A stretch of 20,085 bases of DNA from Dysgonomonas sp. UBA7710 (lineage in GTDB: Bacteria > Bacteroidota > Bacteroidia > Bacteroidales > Dysgonomonadaceae): NCBI RefSeq assembly GCF_002482385.1, contig NZ_DLFW01000004.1, forward strand, positions 1 through 20,085, given 5' to 3'. The notes under the pieces were generated by a model. It was not told the origin of the DNA and did no database searches. It saw nothing but the letters and a program-made list of their open reading frames with translations. A program made the position numbers and the translations under genes. Every line of letters starts with the position of its first letter. Position 1 is the first letter of the stretch. Shown here one piece after another: positions 1-7,042 of the stretch.

Positions 1-155
1 ATAACATGTTCGGCGTCATTTCCAGCTGCTCTGTAGAGCATGTAGAAAGTTCCGTTTTCGTACCATACTCCGGGATTACAAACTACAAGACTCTCCCAAT
101 CATTTGCCGGATTAGGCATAAGGACAGGATTTTTATCATACTTTTTCAACATCAT
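1..155 (-). CDS. Glycoside hydrolase family 130-like protein, N-terminal fragment (cut by window edge)
   Basis: Only the first 51 or so codons are present; the gene continues beyond base 1. The visible N-terminus has no signal peptide and reads KNPVLMPNP, then NDWES, then NPGVWYENGTFYMLYRAAG. This resembles the first blade of the GH130 five-bladed propeller, where an NPxL...W..xxVxNPGxxxxxGxxxLLYRA pattern is usual. GH130 enzymes are phosphorylases or hydrolases of beta-mannosides and are often cytoplasmic, consistent with the missing signal peptide. The start is one of two adjacent ATG codons (155 or 152). It lies 113 bases downstream of the serine hydrolase gene on the same strand and probably belongs to the same PUL. 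A GH43-like propeller is the main alternative; the family call rests on about 50 residues. Confidence 0.6.
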   Translation of the reverse strand, partial: MMLKKYDKNPVLMPNPANDWESLVVCNPGVWYENGTFYMLYRAAGNDAEHV

Positions 156-268
156 AGTCGTAGCTTTTTATATTTTTAGTCGATTATTTTACATGTATAG
201 GGTGAGCACAGTATAAAATACCATGATTGTATATATTAATATTTTGTTTTAAAATTTCCTCTGAGTTT
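156..268. other. AT-rich spacer between the serine hydrolase and GH130-like genes
   Basis: This 113-base gap holds no reading frame worth calling. I found no TAnnTTTG promoter box on the minus strand and no stable hairpin followed by a T run. Read-through from the upstream genes into the GH130-like gene is therefore plausible but not shown. Confidence 0.4.
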
Positions 269-1522
269 CTATTTAAGACTTTGGTAAACAGTTATATGGA
301 ATCTGTCTTGTACATTGGGGTTAACCCAGGGAACGATATTGGTATAGAGAAGTAATATCATATTTTCTTTTCTGTCGATTATGTAATCCGTTCCATAAGC
401 GCCACCCCATTTGACCGAACCTTCCGATACCATCGAACGTTTGAACCTGTTGAAGTCGGTCACTTCGAATCCCAGACTGAACGGGTGATTTTGAGGTATA
501 CCTGCCAACTGGTCTGTACACATCAATTCTACCGTTCTGCGTCCGAGTATGCGTCGGTTGTTAAACACCCCGCCATTCAATATCATCTGACAGAATCTTG
601 CATAATCTTCTATAGTTCCGCATAGTCCGCCGCCGCCACCATTGTAAGGCTGGTCTGAGGCAAATGGAAATGTTTGTTCAAACGGGTCGGGGTTCAGTAC
701 ATAGCGGGTAGAGTCATTCGTGCGCATGTAGCATTTTACCAGACGGCTGTATTTTTCCTTGGGCAGATGAAAATAAGTATCCTTCATTCCCAGAGGATCG
801 AATATCCGTTCCTTCATTAGTGTACCGAGGCTTTTACCCGTGAGTACCTCTGCCAGATATCCAGCTATATCGGTACTGAAACCATAAGTAAATCTTTCTC
901 CCGGATCGTGCATGAGCGGTACACGTGCCAACCGTTCCATTACTTCTTTCGATGTAGTAGGTTCAATATAATTTATTCCGCGTATATTTTCTCCGAAAGC
1001 ATCATATCCGTAACCTGATGTATGTGTAAGTAAGTGACGGATGGTAATGCTACGACTGGCAGGGCGGGTAACCAGATTCCCTTCTTTAGCGCTTCCCGAT
1101 ACATAAACACGGGGATGTGCAAACATAGACAGGTATTTTTCGATAGGATCGTCCAGCATAAACCTGTTCTCTTCGAATAGCGTCATCAATACAGTGGTTG
1201 TAATAGCCTTTGTTTGTGATGCATTTCTGAAGATATCGTCTTTCTTTACAGTGACTTTCTTTTCGGCATCATTATAACCGTATGCCGAGAAGTGTATTAT
1301 TTCCCCATCTTTAATCACCAGAGATAAGGCATTCGGCATTATTCCGTCGTTTACATATCCCGATAATAAAGTATCTATTTTTCTTAGGCGTTCTGTATCG
1401 AAGCCTATAGCATCGGGGTTACCTGCCTTCACAAATTCCTGTACTGTCTGGCTGATAGAAGTATTATAGAATAATATGATAAAAAGCAATGTTCCTACAA
1501 GTCTTTTCATAGTTGTAATCAT
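269..1522 (-). CDS. Secreted serine hydrolase of the beta-lactamase / family VIII esterase fold
   Basis: A 417-residue protein with an N-terminal signal peptide (hydrophobic stretch about 8-22, likely signal peptidase I cut after SIS near residue 24), so probably periplasmic. The penicillin-binding fold motifs are visible: SxxK as S102-Q-T-K105, the LLTHTSG motif at 164-170, the second-motif tyrosine at Y213 in FTYGFS, and WGGAYGT at 372-378 in place of the KTG box. This set is typical of class C beta-lactamase-like proteins, many of which are esterases rather than resistance enzymes. In a PUL next to two esterases, removal of acyl groups from sugars is a reasonable inference, but substrate cannot be read from sequence. 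Its ATG overlaps the upstream beta-helix stop by one base (TAATG), suggesting translational coupling. An internal start at the fifth codon (MKRL, base 1510) is possible. Confidence 0.85.
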   Translation of the reverse strand: MITTMKRLVGTLLFIILFYNTSISQTVQEFVKAGNPDAIGFDTERLRKIDTLLSGYVNDGIMPNALSLVIKDGEIIHFSAYGYNDAEKKVTVKKDDIFRNASQTKAITTTVLMTLFEENRFMLDDPIEKYLSMFAHPRVYVSGSAKEGNLVTRPASRSITIRHLLTHTSGYGYDAFGENIRGINYIEPTTSKEVMERLARVPLMHDPGERFTYGFSTDIAGYLAEVLTGKSLGTLMKERIFDPLGMKDTYFHLPKEKYSRLVKCYMRTNDSTRYVLNPDPFEQTFPFASDQPYNGGGGGLCGTIEDYARFCQMILNGGVFNNRRILGRRTVELMCTDQLAGIPQNHPFSLGFEVTDFNRFKRSMVSEGSVKWGGAYGTDYIIDRKENMILLLYTNIVPWVNPNVQDRFHITVYQSLK

Positions 1523-3033
1523 TAATTAGCTCCGATATTAGGGCGGTCGTGTACAGATATTTTGTTTCCGAAGAAGTCCAGCCCTCCATTATGGTCTATC
1601 ACGGCACCTGCGTTTATGGCAGGTGATTTCTTCTTCGGTTTATATCCTGACAGGGAATCCAGCCCTCGTTTGCCACTCCCCGGACTTTCCAGCATCGGGT
1701 CTTTTGTGATTTTATTTAGTTCCTTAGGTTCACTGGCAGGATGATTGCCCCAATAGATATTATTGGAAAAGATGCCACCTGTACCCGGAACCATGTATTC
1801 ACCCGAACCGTAGTTGTAAATGATATTATTTTTAAATATCCATGGTGCATTTATGTTGCCTGCTTCATCCCATGTATGTTCTATGATCTTGGTATCCAGT
1901 CCTTCGGAAATATAGATCGTATTGTTATATATCTGCATGTTAGGCGGTACTCCGCCTGCAACCATGAATATACGCGTCTTATCGTTCTGACTGATATTGT
2001 AGCGGACAATGCTACCCGATGAATTGGATGCATCGATAAATAACATGAATCCCCCCTCATTGTCATGACTATAGTTGTATTGTACGATACAGTCGATAGC
2101 ATCTATGTCGATATCGAATGCTGTACCATCGGCATTGCCTTCCAGCATATGCGTATTAAATGCTTCGTTGTATTGAATAATGCAATTACTGCCTCGTGTA
2201 CACCAGATAGCAGCCGAGCCGTTGAACCCTCCGTCTTCGCGGAAAGAGCCACATCCGTCGGCTACATTGTATTCTATAATTGCTCCGTCACAGCCATAAG
2301 TGAGTATCCCGTCCGAATCTATATCCTTCACAGAGTTGTTCTTAATTCTTACTCCTGTGCTAGCCTCATCGTATTTGGCAAATATGTGGTCCCACACTAC
2401 AATGCCCGTACGCCCTGTATTCTCTACCTTGTTTCCTTCGATTAATACATTACGGAATTTATCCGTTCCTTTCGAGCCGGTGACGTTTACGGCTATTCCT
2501 CCGAACTGGTGCGGATGAAAATCGTAGGCATAACGAAACGAGCTGGTGACATGGTGGACATAGTTGTCGAGGATATTTATATTCCGCAGTACACCGCCAT
2601 TATCATTTTCTACAAGTATCCCGCCTCTATACACAAAACCTCTTTCGGGTGCGGGATTTGTCACTTCAAGTCCCTGAATAGTCCAATTAGACTGATTACG
2701 CAGATATACCGGAGCTTTTACTATTCCACCGCCATCTATTACGGGGCGTTCCCCTTCTCCGTATGAAGCTATTGTGATGGGCGCCTCGTCCGAGCCTGAA
2801 CCTTTGGGAGCAAGCGAGCCTGACCATTTGGACCCGCATTTCAATAGAATACGGTCGCCCGGTTTGAACTCTTTATTATTGGCAATGCTGAATGTCTTCC
2901 ATGCTCTATCGGGTGATAATCCGTCATGGCTGTCACTTCCCGACCGGCTATCGATATAATATATATTGTCCCCTTGTGCAAAGCAACATACGGAAAAAAG
3001 TACAAATAATAATATTCCTGATAATCTGCGCAT
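1522..3033 (-). CDS. Secreted right-handed parallel beta-helix protein (pectate-lyase-like fold), short paralogue
   Basis: A 503-residue exported protein. Residues 1-20 form a signal peptide ending CFAQG, with no convincing lipobox. The mature start (YYIDSRSGSDSHDG then AWKTF) is the usual opening of secreted beta-helix proteins. It is followed by many short coils of the form NxxxIxxNxVxxx and asparagine ladders, for example IEGNKVENTGRTGIVVWD and IVQYNYSHDNEGG. The protein aligns end to end with the first ~535 residues of the gene just upstream (3139-5205), so the two are tandem paralogues. A conserved acidic segment FDIDIDAID, followed 19 residues later by DNEGGFMLF (about residues 322-331), is the best candidate active site. 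Beta-helix families in carbohydrate metabolism include pectate, alginate and other lyases and some glycosidases (GH28, GH120, GH141). I could not assign this to one of them. Confidence 0.8.
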   Translation of the reverse strand: MRRLSGILLFVLFSVCCFAQGDNIYYIDSRSGSDSHDGLSPDRAWKTFSIANNKEFKPGDRILLKCGSKWSGSLAPKGSGSDEAPITIASYGEGERPVIDGGGIVKAPVYLRNQSNWTIQGLEVTNPAPERGFVYRGGILVENDNGGVLRNINILDNYVHHVTSSFRYAYDFHPHQFGGIAVNVTGSKGTDKFRNVLIEGNKVENTGRTGIVVWDHIFAKYDEASTGVRIKNNSVKDIDSDGILTYGCDGAIIEYNVADGCGSFREDGGFNGSAAIWCTRGSNCIIQYNEAFNTHMLEGNADGTAFDIDIDAIDCIVQYNYSHDNEGGFMLFIDASNSSGSIVRYNISQNDKTRIFMVAGGVPPNMQIYNNTIYISEGLDTKIIEHTWDEAGNINAPWIFKNNIIYNYGSGEYMVPGTGGIFSNNIYWGNHPASEPKELNKITKDPMLESPGSGKRGLDSLSGYKPKKKSPAINAGAVIDHNGGLDFFGNKISVHDRPNIGAN

Positions 3034-3138
3034 AAGTTATTTTGTTGTATTTGATTCTCTTATATTGAACGAAGTGAAATATCTCAATTTTCAGAAGGGA
3101 TTCTCCACTTCGTTCAGAATGACAATAATATTCACAAT
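3034..3138 (-). repeat. Intergenic palindromic repeat between the two beta-helix genes
   Basis: The 105-base gap contains a perfect 11-base inverted repeat, TGAACGAAGTG at 3066-3076 and CACTTCGTTCA at 3106-3116, around a 29-base loop, followed by AGAATGACA. From memory, interspersed repeats of the form CATTCTGAACGAAGTG occur in many Bacteroidetes and other bacterial genomes, so this may be one copy of a dispersed palindromic element. Read on the minus strand it could fold as a hairpin in the PUL transcript, but no T run follows, so it is not a classic terminator. It might alter mRNA processing between the two paralogues. Confidence 0.6.
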
Positions 3139-5205
3139 CTATTCCACATATGTAATCGATACCTCTCCTATCTGAGTTGCCCAGCTTTCAGCCGTATTAT
3201 CCGCTACACGGATACCTATAAAGTTCACACCTTCAGGTAGAGCGCCATTCAGATTAATCATCGTTTTTTGCCAGCCTTCGGTCACGGCAGGATCGGTGTC
3301 GTAAGATACAGGTAGCTTTGAGTAGTTACTTAAATCTCCGCCTGTGAACGAGCCGTATATTTCTATCTTTTCCGGAGTCAGCGTAGGGTACCATACACAA
3401 AGATACATAGTTACGGTAATAGCTTTGATATTCGGATAATTATATATGATTATACCATCATCCAATGTTGTCCTTACTGCCCTTGAAGCATCTCCCCCGA
3501 AGAAATGAGGATTGCTGGTATCCAGATTCCAGTTTCCTGTATAATAGAATGCATAATTCCAGTCATTTAGCATATCGGTAAATTCGGATTCTCCCGATGC
3601 CATACCATTCGGTTCATGAGCGCCACGAGTAGGTTTTCCTCCTGAAGAAACGACATTACCCCAGAAGTCTTGTCCTCCGTTCTTTGGTATCTTAACCCCT
3701 GTATTGATTATAGGAGATGTTTCCTGCAATCTATAACCGTCCAGAGAGGCTATACCTAAAGTTCCGCTACCTACATTTACAAACTGAGGGTCGACTGTCA
3801 GCTTATCCGCATCGTTTGGCTCATTCTCAGGATGGTTTCCGTAATACAGGTTTCCTTCGAATACGCCGCCTGTTCCCGGAATCTGATAGCCTCCCGATCC
3901 CAGATTGTAAATGATATTGTTTTTGAATAACCACGGTGCATTTATATCTCCGCCATCGTCCCATGTGTGTTCAATTATTTTGGTAGTGGAGCCGCCAGGC
4001 AGGTATATTGTATTGTTGTATATCTGTGTATTAGGCGTAACCCCGCCCGCAATCATAAATATACGAGTCTTATCGTTTTGGCTGATATTGTAGCGGACAA
4101 TGCTACCCGACGAATTGGACGCATCGACGAAGAGCATGAACCCGCCTTCATTGTCATGGCTGTAATTATATTGTACGATACAATTGATGGCATCCATATC
4201 TATGTCAAATCCTGTTCCGTCGTCATTGCCCGGGAGGGCTTTTGTATTATAAGCCTCGTTGTATTGTATGATGCAATCCCGCCCGCGTGTAGCCCAGATA
4301 GCAGCCGAACCGTTAAACTGATTGTCTTCGCGGTACGAACCGCAGCCATTAGCCACATTGTACTCTATAAGGGAGCCATTGCATCCGAATGTAAGAATAC
4401 CATCGGAGTCTATGTCTTTTACCTTATTGTTGCGTATCACAACATTGGTAGAGGCTTCAGTATCTCCGGCAAAAATATTGTCCCATACTACAATTCCGGT
4501 ACGTCCGGCTTTTTCCACTTCGTTGCCTTCTATCAGGACATTATCATACTTATCTGTGCCTGCCTGTCCGATTACATTGACCGCGATTCCCCCATACTGA
4601 TGCGGATGGGATGCGCCTACATAACGGAAAGAACCGGAAACCTCATGCACATAGTTATTCAGGATTTTAATATTACTGATAGTACCTCCTCCATTATTTT
4701 CGACAAGTATTCCGCAACGATAAGTATCTCCACGCTCGGAAGCAAAATTTTTCAGTTCTAAACCTTGTATCACCCAGTTTGACTGATTGCTCAGGTAAAC
4801 TGCAGCAAGTACTTCTCCCTGTCCGTCGATGACAGGTCTGTTTCCTTCACCATATGATCCCAAGACAATAGGATTGGCTGATGTACCACTGCCTTTTGGT
4901 GATAGTTGTCCGGTCCATAGACTTCCTCTTTTCAGTAGAACTTTGTTACCCGATTGTAACGACATGCGGTTCAGATTGTTGAATGTTTTCCATGCCGAAG
5001 TTTCGGATGTACCTTCATTGTAGTCATTACCTCCTTCCGAATCTATATAATAAGTTGCATTCGGTTCCGATGCCGTCGGGTAATTCACAAGCCTGTCGGC
5101 TATATCATTTGTGCAGGAAGCAAGGAAGAATATACCCAGGATGAAAAAGAGGATTGAATGAAGGTTCGTCTTTATTCTTTGTATTATTATAGTATTCATA
5201 TTCAA
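3139..5205 (-). CDS. Lipoprotein right-handed beta-helix protein with C-terminal accessory module, long paralogue
   Basis: A 688-residue protein with a lipoprotein signal peptide: a hydrophobic stretch ending in FFLASC, with C31 as the lipidated residue. Residues about 50-534 form a beta-helix very close to the neighbouring 503-residue protein, including YYIDSEGGND at the start and the acidic core FDIDMDAIN...DNEGGFMLF (about 350-358). Residues about 535-688 are an extra module absent from the paralogue. It is rich in aromatic residues (NDWNYAFYYTGNW, TVTMYLCVWYP) and strands and looks like a beta-sandwich, possibly a carbohydrate-binding or galactose-binding-like domain. The enzyme, if it is one, is likely anchored in the outer membrane. 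The gene lies 14 bases after the esterase gene, so the two are probably co-transcribed. A start two codons later (MNTI) is possible. Enzymatic function is not established. Confidence 0.8.
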   Translation of the reverse strand: MNMNTIIIQRIKTNLHSILFFILGIFFLASCTNDIADRLVNYPTASEPNATYYIDSEGGNDYNEGTSETSAWKTFNNLNRMSLQSGNKVLLKRGSLWTGQLSPKGSGTSANPIVLGSYGEGNRPVIDGQGEVLAAVYLSNQSNWVIQGLELKNFASERGDTYRCGILVENNGGGTISNIKILNNYVHEVSGSFRYVGASHPHQYGGIAVNVIGQAGTDKYDNVLIEGNEVEKAGRTGIVVWDNIFAGDTEASTNVVIRNNKVKDIDSDGILTFGCNGSLIEYNVANGCGSYREDNQFNGSAAIWATRGRDCIIQYNEAYNTKALPGNDDGTGFDIDMDAINCIVQYNYSHDNEGGFMLFVDASNSSGSIVRYNISQNDKTRIFMIAGGVTPNTQIYNNTIYLPGGSTTKIIEHTWDDGGDINAPWLFKNNIIYNLGSGGYQIPGTGGVFEGNLYYGNHPENEPNDADKLTVDPQFVNVGSGTLGIASLDGYRLQETSPIINTGVKIPKNGGQDFWGNVVSSGGKPTRGAHEPNGMASGESEFTDMLNDWNYAFYYTGNWNLDTSNPHFFGGDASRAVRTTLDDGIIIYNYPNIKAITVTMYLCVWYPTLTPEKIEIYGSFTGGDLSNYSKLPVSYDTDPAVTEGWQKTMINLNGALPEGVNFIGIRVADNTAESWATQIGEVSITYVE

Positions 5206-5219
5206 AGTTTTTATGTTTT

Positions 5220-6137
5220 CTAGTTACTGTAATGCAACACAGCCTGATACATTAGCTGGTTAGCTTGTTCGGAAGCTTCCGGGGTTGTATTTTCTCCTGT
5301 ATGGCCACCATTAGGAAGAATAAATAGGACATTGTCTACATTCGCTTGCACTAATCTGTCTCTCATTAGATTGGCTTGTCTTACAGGGACTATAGGATCT
5401 TTTTCTCCATGTATAAGAAGTGTGGGTTTGAAGTTTTTTCCATAATACGGGCTTGCATCAGCATATGCCGGATCTAGTGGCCAGAATAAATCATAAGGCT
5501 TGCCGGTAATGGTGGCTAATAGTCCTATCATCTCTGCCGGGTTTGGTCCTATAAGGCTCAGTTTGTCGTCCAGTTTTGTCGGAGCACCTAATGTCATTAC
5601 CAGAGATACAGCATTTTGTATATCGTAATTATAAGCATATAGCAAAGCCAGGTGTCCACCGGCACTTCCGCCCCAGAATACAATTTTGGATGTGCGAATA
5701 TTGTATTCTGCTGCATGGTTAAGTATCATTGCCATAGCGCTGCTTATATCCTCCATTATATGGGTGTAGTTGATTGTGCTGTCCGCCAGGCGATAATTTA
5801 TATTGACAACGTTCATTCCATTGCCATAGCAGGCGTCTTTCATAAAACCGGCATCAGCTTTGTCTCCGGCAACCCATGCTCCACCATGTATCAGAACCAC
5901 TAACGGGGTTTCTACAGTCCTGTTTTCTAAAAGATATATATCCATTACCTGTTGAGGATGTTCTCCATAAGCCACATTCAGCATTTCCACTGCAGAGTTG
6001 TTGGCAACTACTGCTGTTTTCGTATTCAATACATTATTGTCGAACGATTCTTCCATATCCCCTGAACAGGAATAAAATAAAAATATAAGGGGCAGGCAAA
6101 CAATTATTATTACACTTTTGGTGAATATTGTATTCAT
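5220..6137 (-). CDS. Alpha/beta-hydrolase esterase, probable lipoprotein (acetyl/feruloyl esterase-like)
   Basis: A 305-residue alpha/beta-hydrolase of the BD-FAE-like / carboxylesterase type. The oxyanion-hole motif HGGAW is at 84-88, the nucleophile elbow GGSAG at 156-160 (S158), the likely acid D247 in HGEKD, and the histidine H279 in NGGHTGENT. The N-terminus has a hydrophobic segment ending FLFYSC-SGDMEE, so C24 may be lipidated. The acidic residues just after it resemble the lipoprotein export signals that send Bacteroidetes lipoproteins to the cell surface. The lipobox is not ideal (F and Y at -3 and -2). It is a paralogue of the gene just upstream (6164-7036). In this setting it would remove acetyl or hydroxycinnamoyl groups from a decorated polysaccharide; the exact ester is not readable from sequence. 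Confidence 0.85.
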   Translation of the reverse strand: MNTIFTKSVIIIVCLPLIFLFYSCSGDMEESFDNNVLNTKTAVVANNSAVEMLNVAYGEHPQQVMDIYLLENRTVETPLVVLIHGGAWVAGDKADAGFMKDACYGNGMNVVNINYRLADSTINYTHIMEDISSAMAMILNHAAEYNIRTSKIVFWGGSAGGHLALLYAYNYDIQNAVSLVMTLGAPTKLDDKLSLIGPNPAEMIGLLATITGKPYDLFWPLDPAYADASPYYGKNFKPTLLIHGEKDPIVPVRQANLMRDRLVQANVDNVLFILPNGGHTGENTTPEASEQANQLMYQAVLHYSN

Positions 6138-6163
6138 AGCTATTATATTTAGAAGTAAAACAC

Positions 6164-7036
6164 TTATCTACTATATCTTATAATCCACTGGTACATTGCC
6201 AGGTTTAGTCTTTCAGAAACTTCCTGTGGTGTATTCTCTCCGCCATGTCCGCCATTGGGCAAAATGACAAGGGTATCCACAATATTTTTTTGTTTGAGTA
6301 ATTCACTCATCATTATAGATTGTTGTTTAGGTACAATGTCGTCTTTTTCTCCATGAATGAGGAAAGATGGTTTCAGATTCTTACCAAAATATGGGCTTGC
6401 ATCCTTGTACGCTTCGTCCAACAATTCAGGGTCGTTATTCCACGGTTTTCCTGTAATCAGAGGAAGTAACCCCTGTATATCGCCGGGTTTGGCTCCTTTC
6501 ATGCTTTCAGCATCGAAGCGGGTAGGAGCCCCCAAAGTTATCACGAGGGAAATAATGTCCCGGGTATCGTAATTATAGGCATATAACAGCGATAGATGAG
6601 CTCCGGCACTACCTCCCCAAAATATATACTTCGACTTGCGTATATTCCATTCACCGGCATGATCCAGAACATATGACATGGCACTGTCTATATCTGCCAT
6701 CATCTCTTTGTAGTGAATCCCGGGAATACCCGGTGTGCCAAGACGATAATTTATATTCACTACATTTATCCCATTGGCAAAACAAGCATCTTTCATAAAA
6801 CCGGCATCTTTCTTATCGCCGGCCATCCAGCCTCCACCATGTACCAGAACAACAAGCGGAGTTTCTACAGTCCTGTTTTCTGTCAGATAAATATCCATTG
6901 TCTGCAAGGAGTCACTGCCATAATGGACGTCCTGTAAGATCAACTGAGTCACGGGTTTCCTGCACCATGCCGACACTATAATAAGTGTCAGCAGGATAGG
7001 TAAAATATAAAATATGGTTTTCAGTCTCATCTTCAT
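6164..7036 (-). CDS. Alpha/beta-hydrolase esterase, exported (second paralogue)
   Basis: A 290-residue protein closely similar to the downstream 305-residue esterase, with nearly identical blocks such as NRTVETPLVVL and DAGFMKDAC. The oxyanion motif HGGGW is at 66-70, the nucleophile elbow GGSAG at 141-145 (S143), the acid D232 in HGEKD, and H264 in NGGHGGENT. Residues 5-24 form a hydrophobic export signal. C25 follows SAW, which is a poor lipobox, so this copy is more likely periplasmic or held by an uncleaved signal anchor. The start is MKMRLK at 7036, with MRLK two codons later as an alternative. It begins 6 bases after the susD-like stop, so it is almost certainly in the same operon. Predicted role: de-esterification of imported oligosaccharides. 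Confidence 0.85.
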   Translation of the reverse strand: MKMRLKTIFYILPILLTLIIVSAWCRKPVTQLILQDVHYGSDSLQTMDIYLTENRTVETPLVVLVHGGGWMAGDKKDAGFMKDACFANGINVVNINYRLGTPGIPGIHYKEMMADIDSAMSYVLDHAGEWNIRKSKYIFWGGSAGAHLSLLYAYNYDTRDIISLVITLGAPTRFDAESMKGAKPGDIQGLLPLITGKPWNNDPELLDEAYKDASPYFGKNLKPSFLIHGEKDDIVPKQQSIMMSELLKQKNIVDTLVILPNGGHGGENTPQEVSERLNLAMYQWIIRYSR

Positions 7037-7042
7037 CGGTTT

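Noticed and set aside
269..1522. Antibiotic resistance beta-lactamase
   Set aside because: The KTG box is replaced by WGGAYGT and the gene sits inside a carbohydrate operon; the esterase/peptidase branch of the fold is more likely.
1700..2700. Repeated short motifs inside the beta-helix gene, checked as a possible CRISPR or DNA repeat array
   Set aside because: The periodicity is at protein level (about 20-25 residue coils) and the DNA units are not conserved; there is no repeat-spacer structure.
3967..4761. Long open frame (264 codons) on the plus strand, opposite the long beta-helix gene
   Set aside because: It lies wholly antisense to a clearly coding gene; its translation has no domain or export signal, and the same kind of shadow frame occurs opposite the paralogous gene (2065-2445). 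It comes from the biased codons of the beta-helix repeats.
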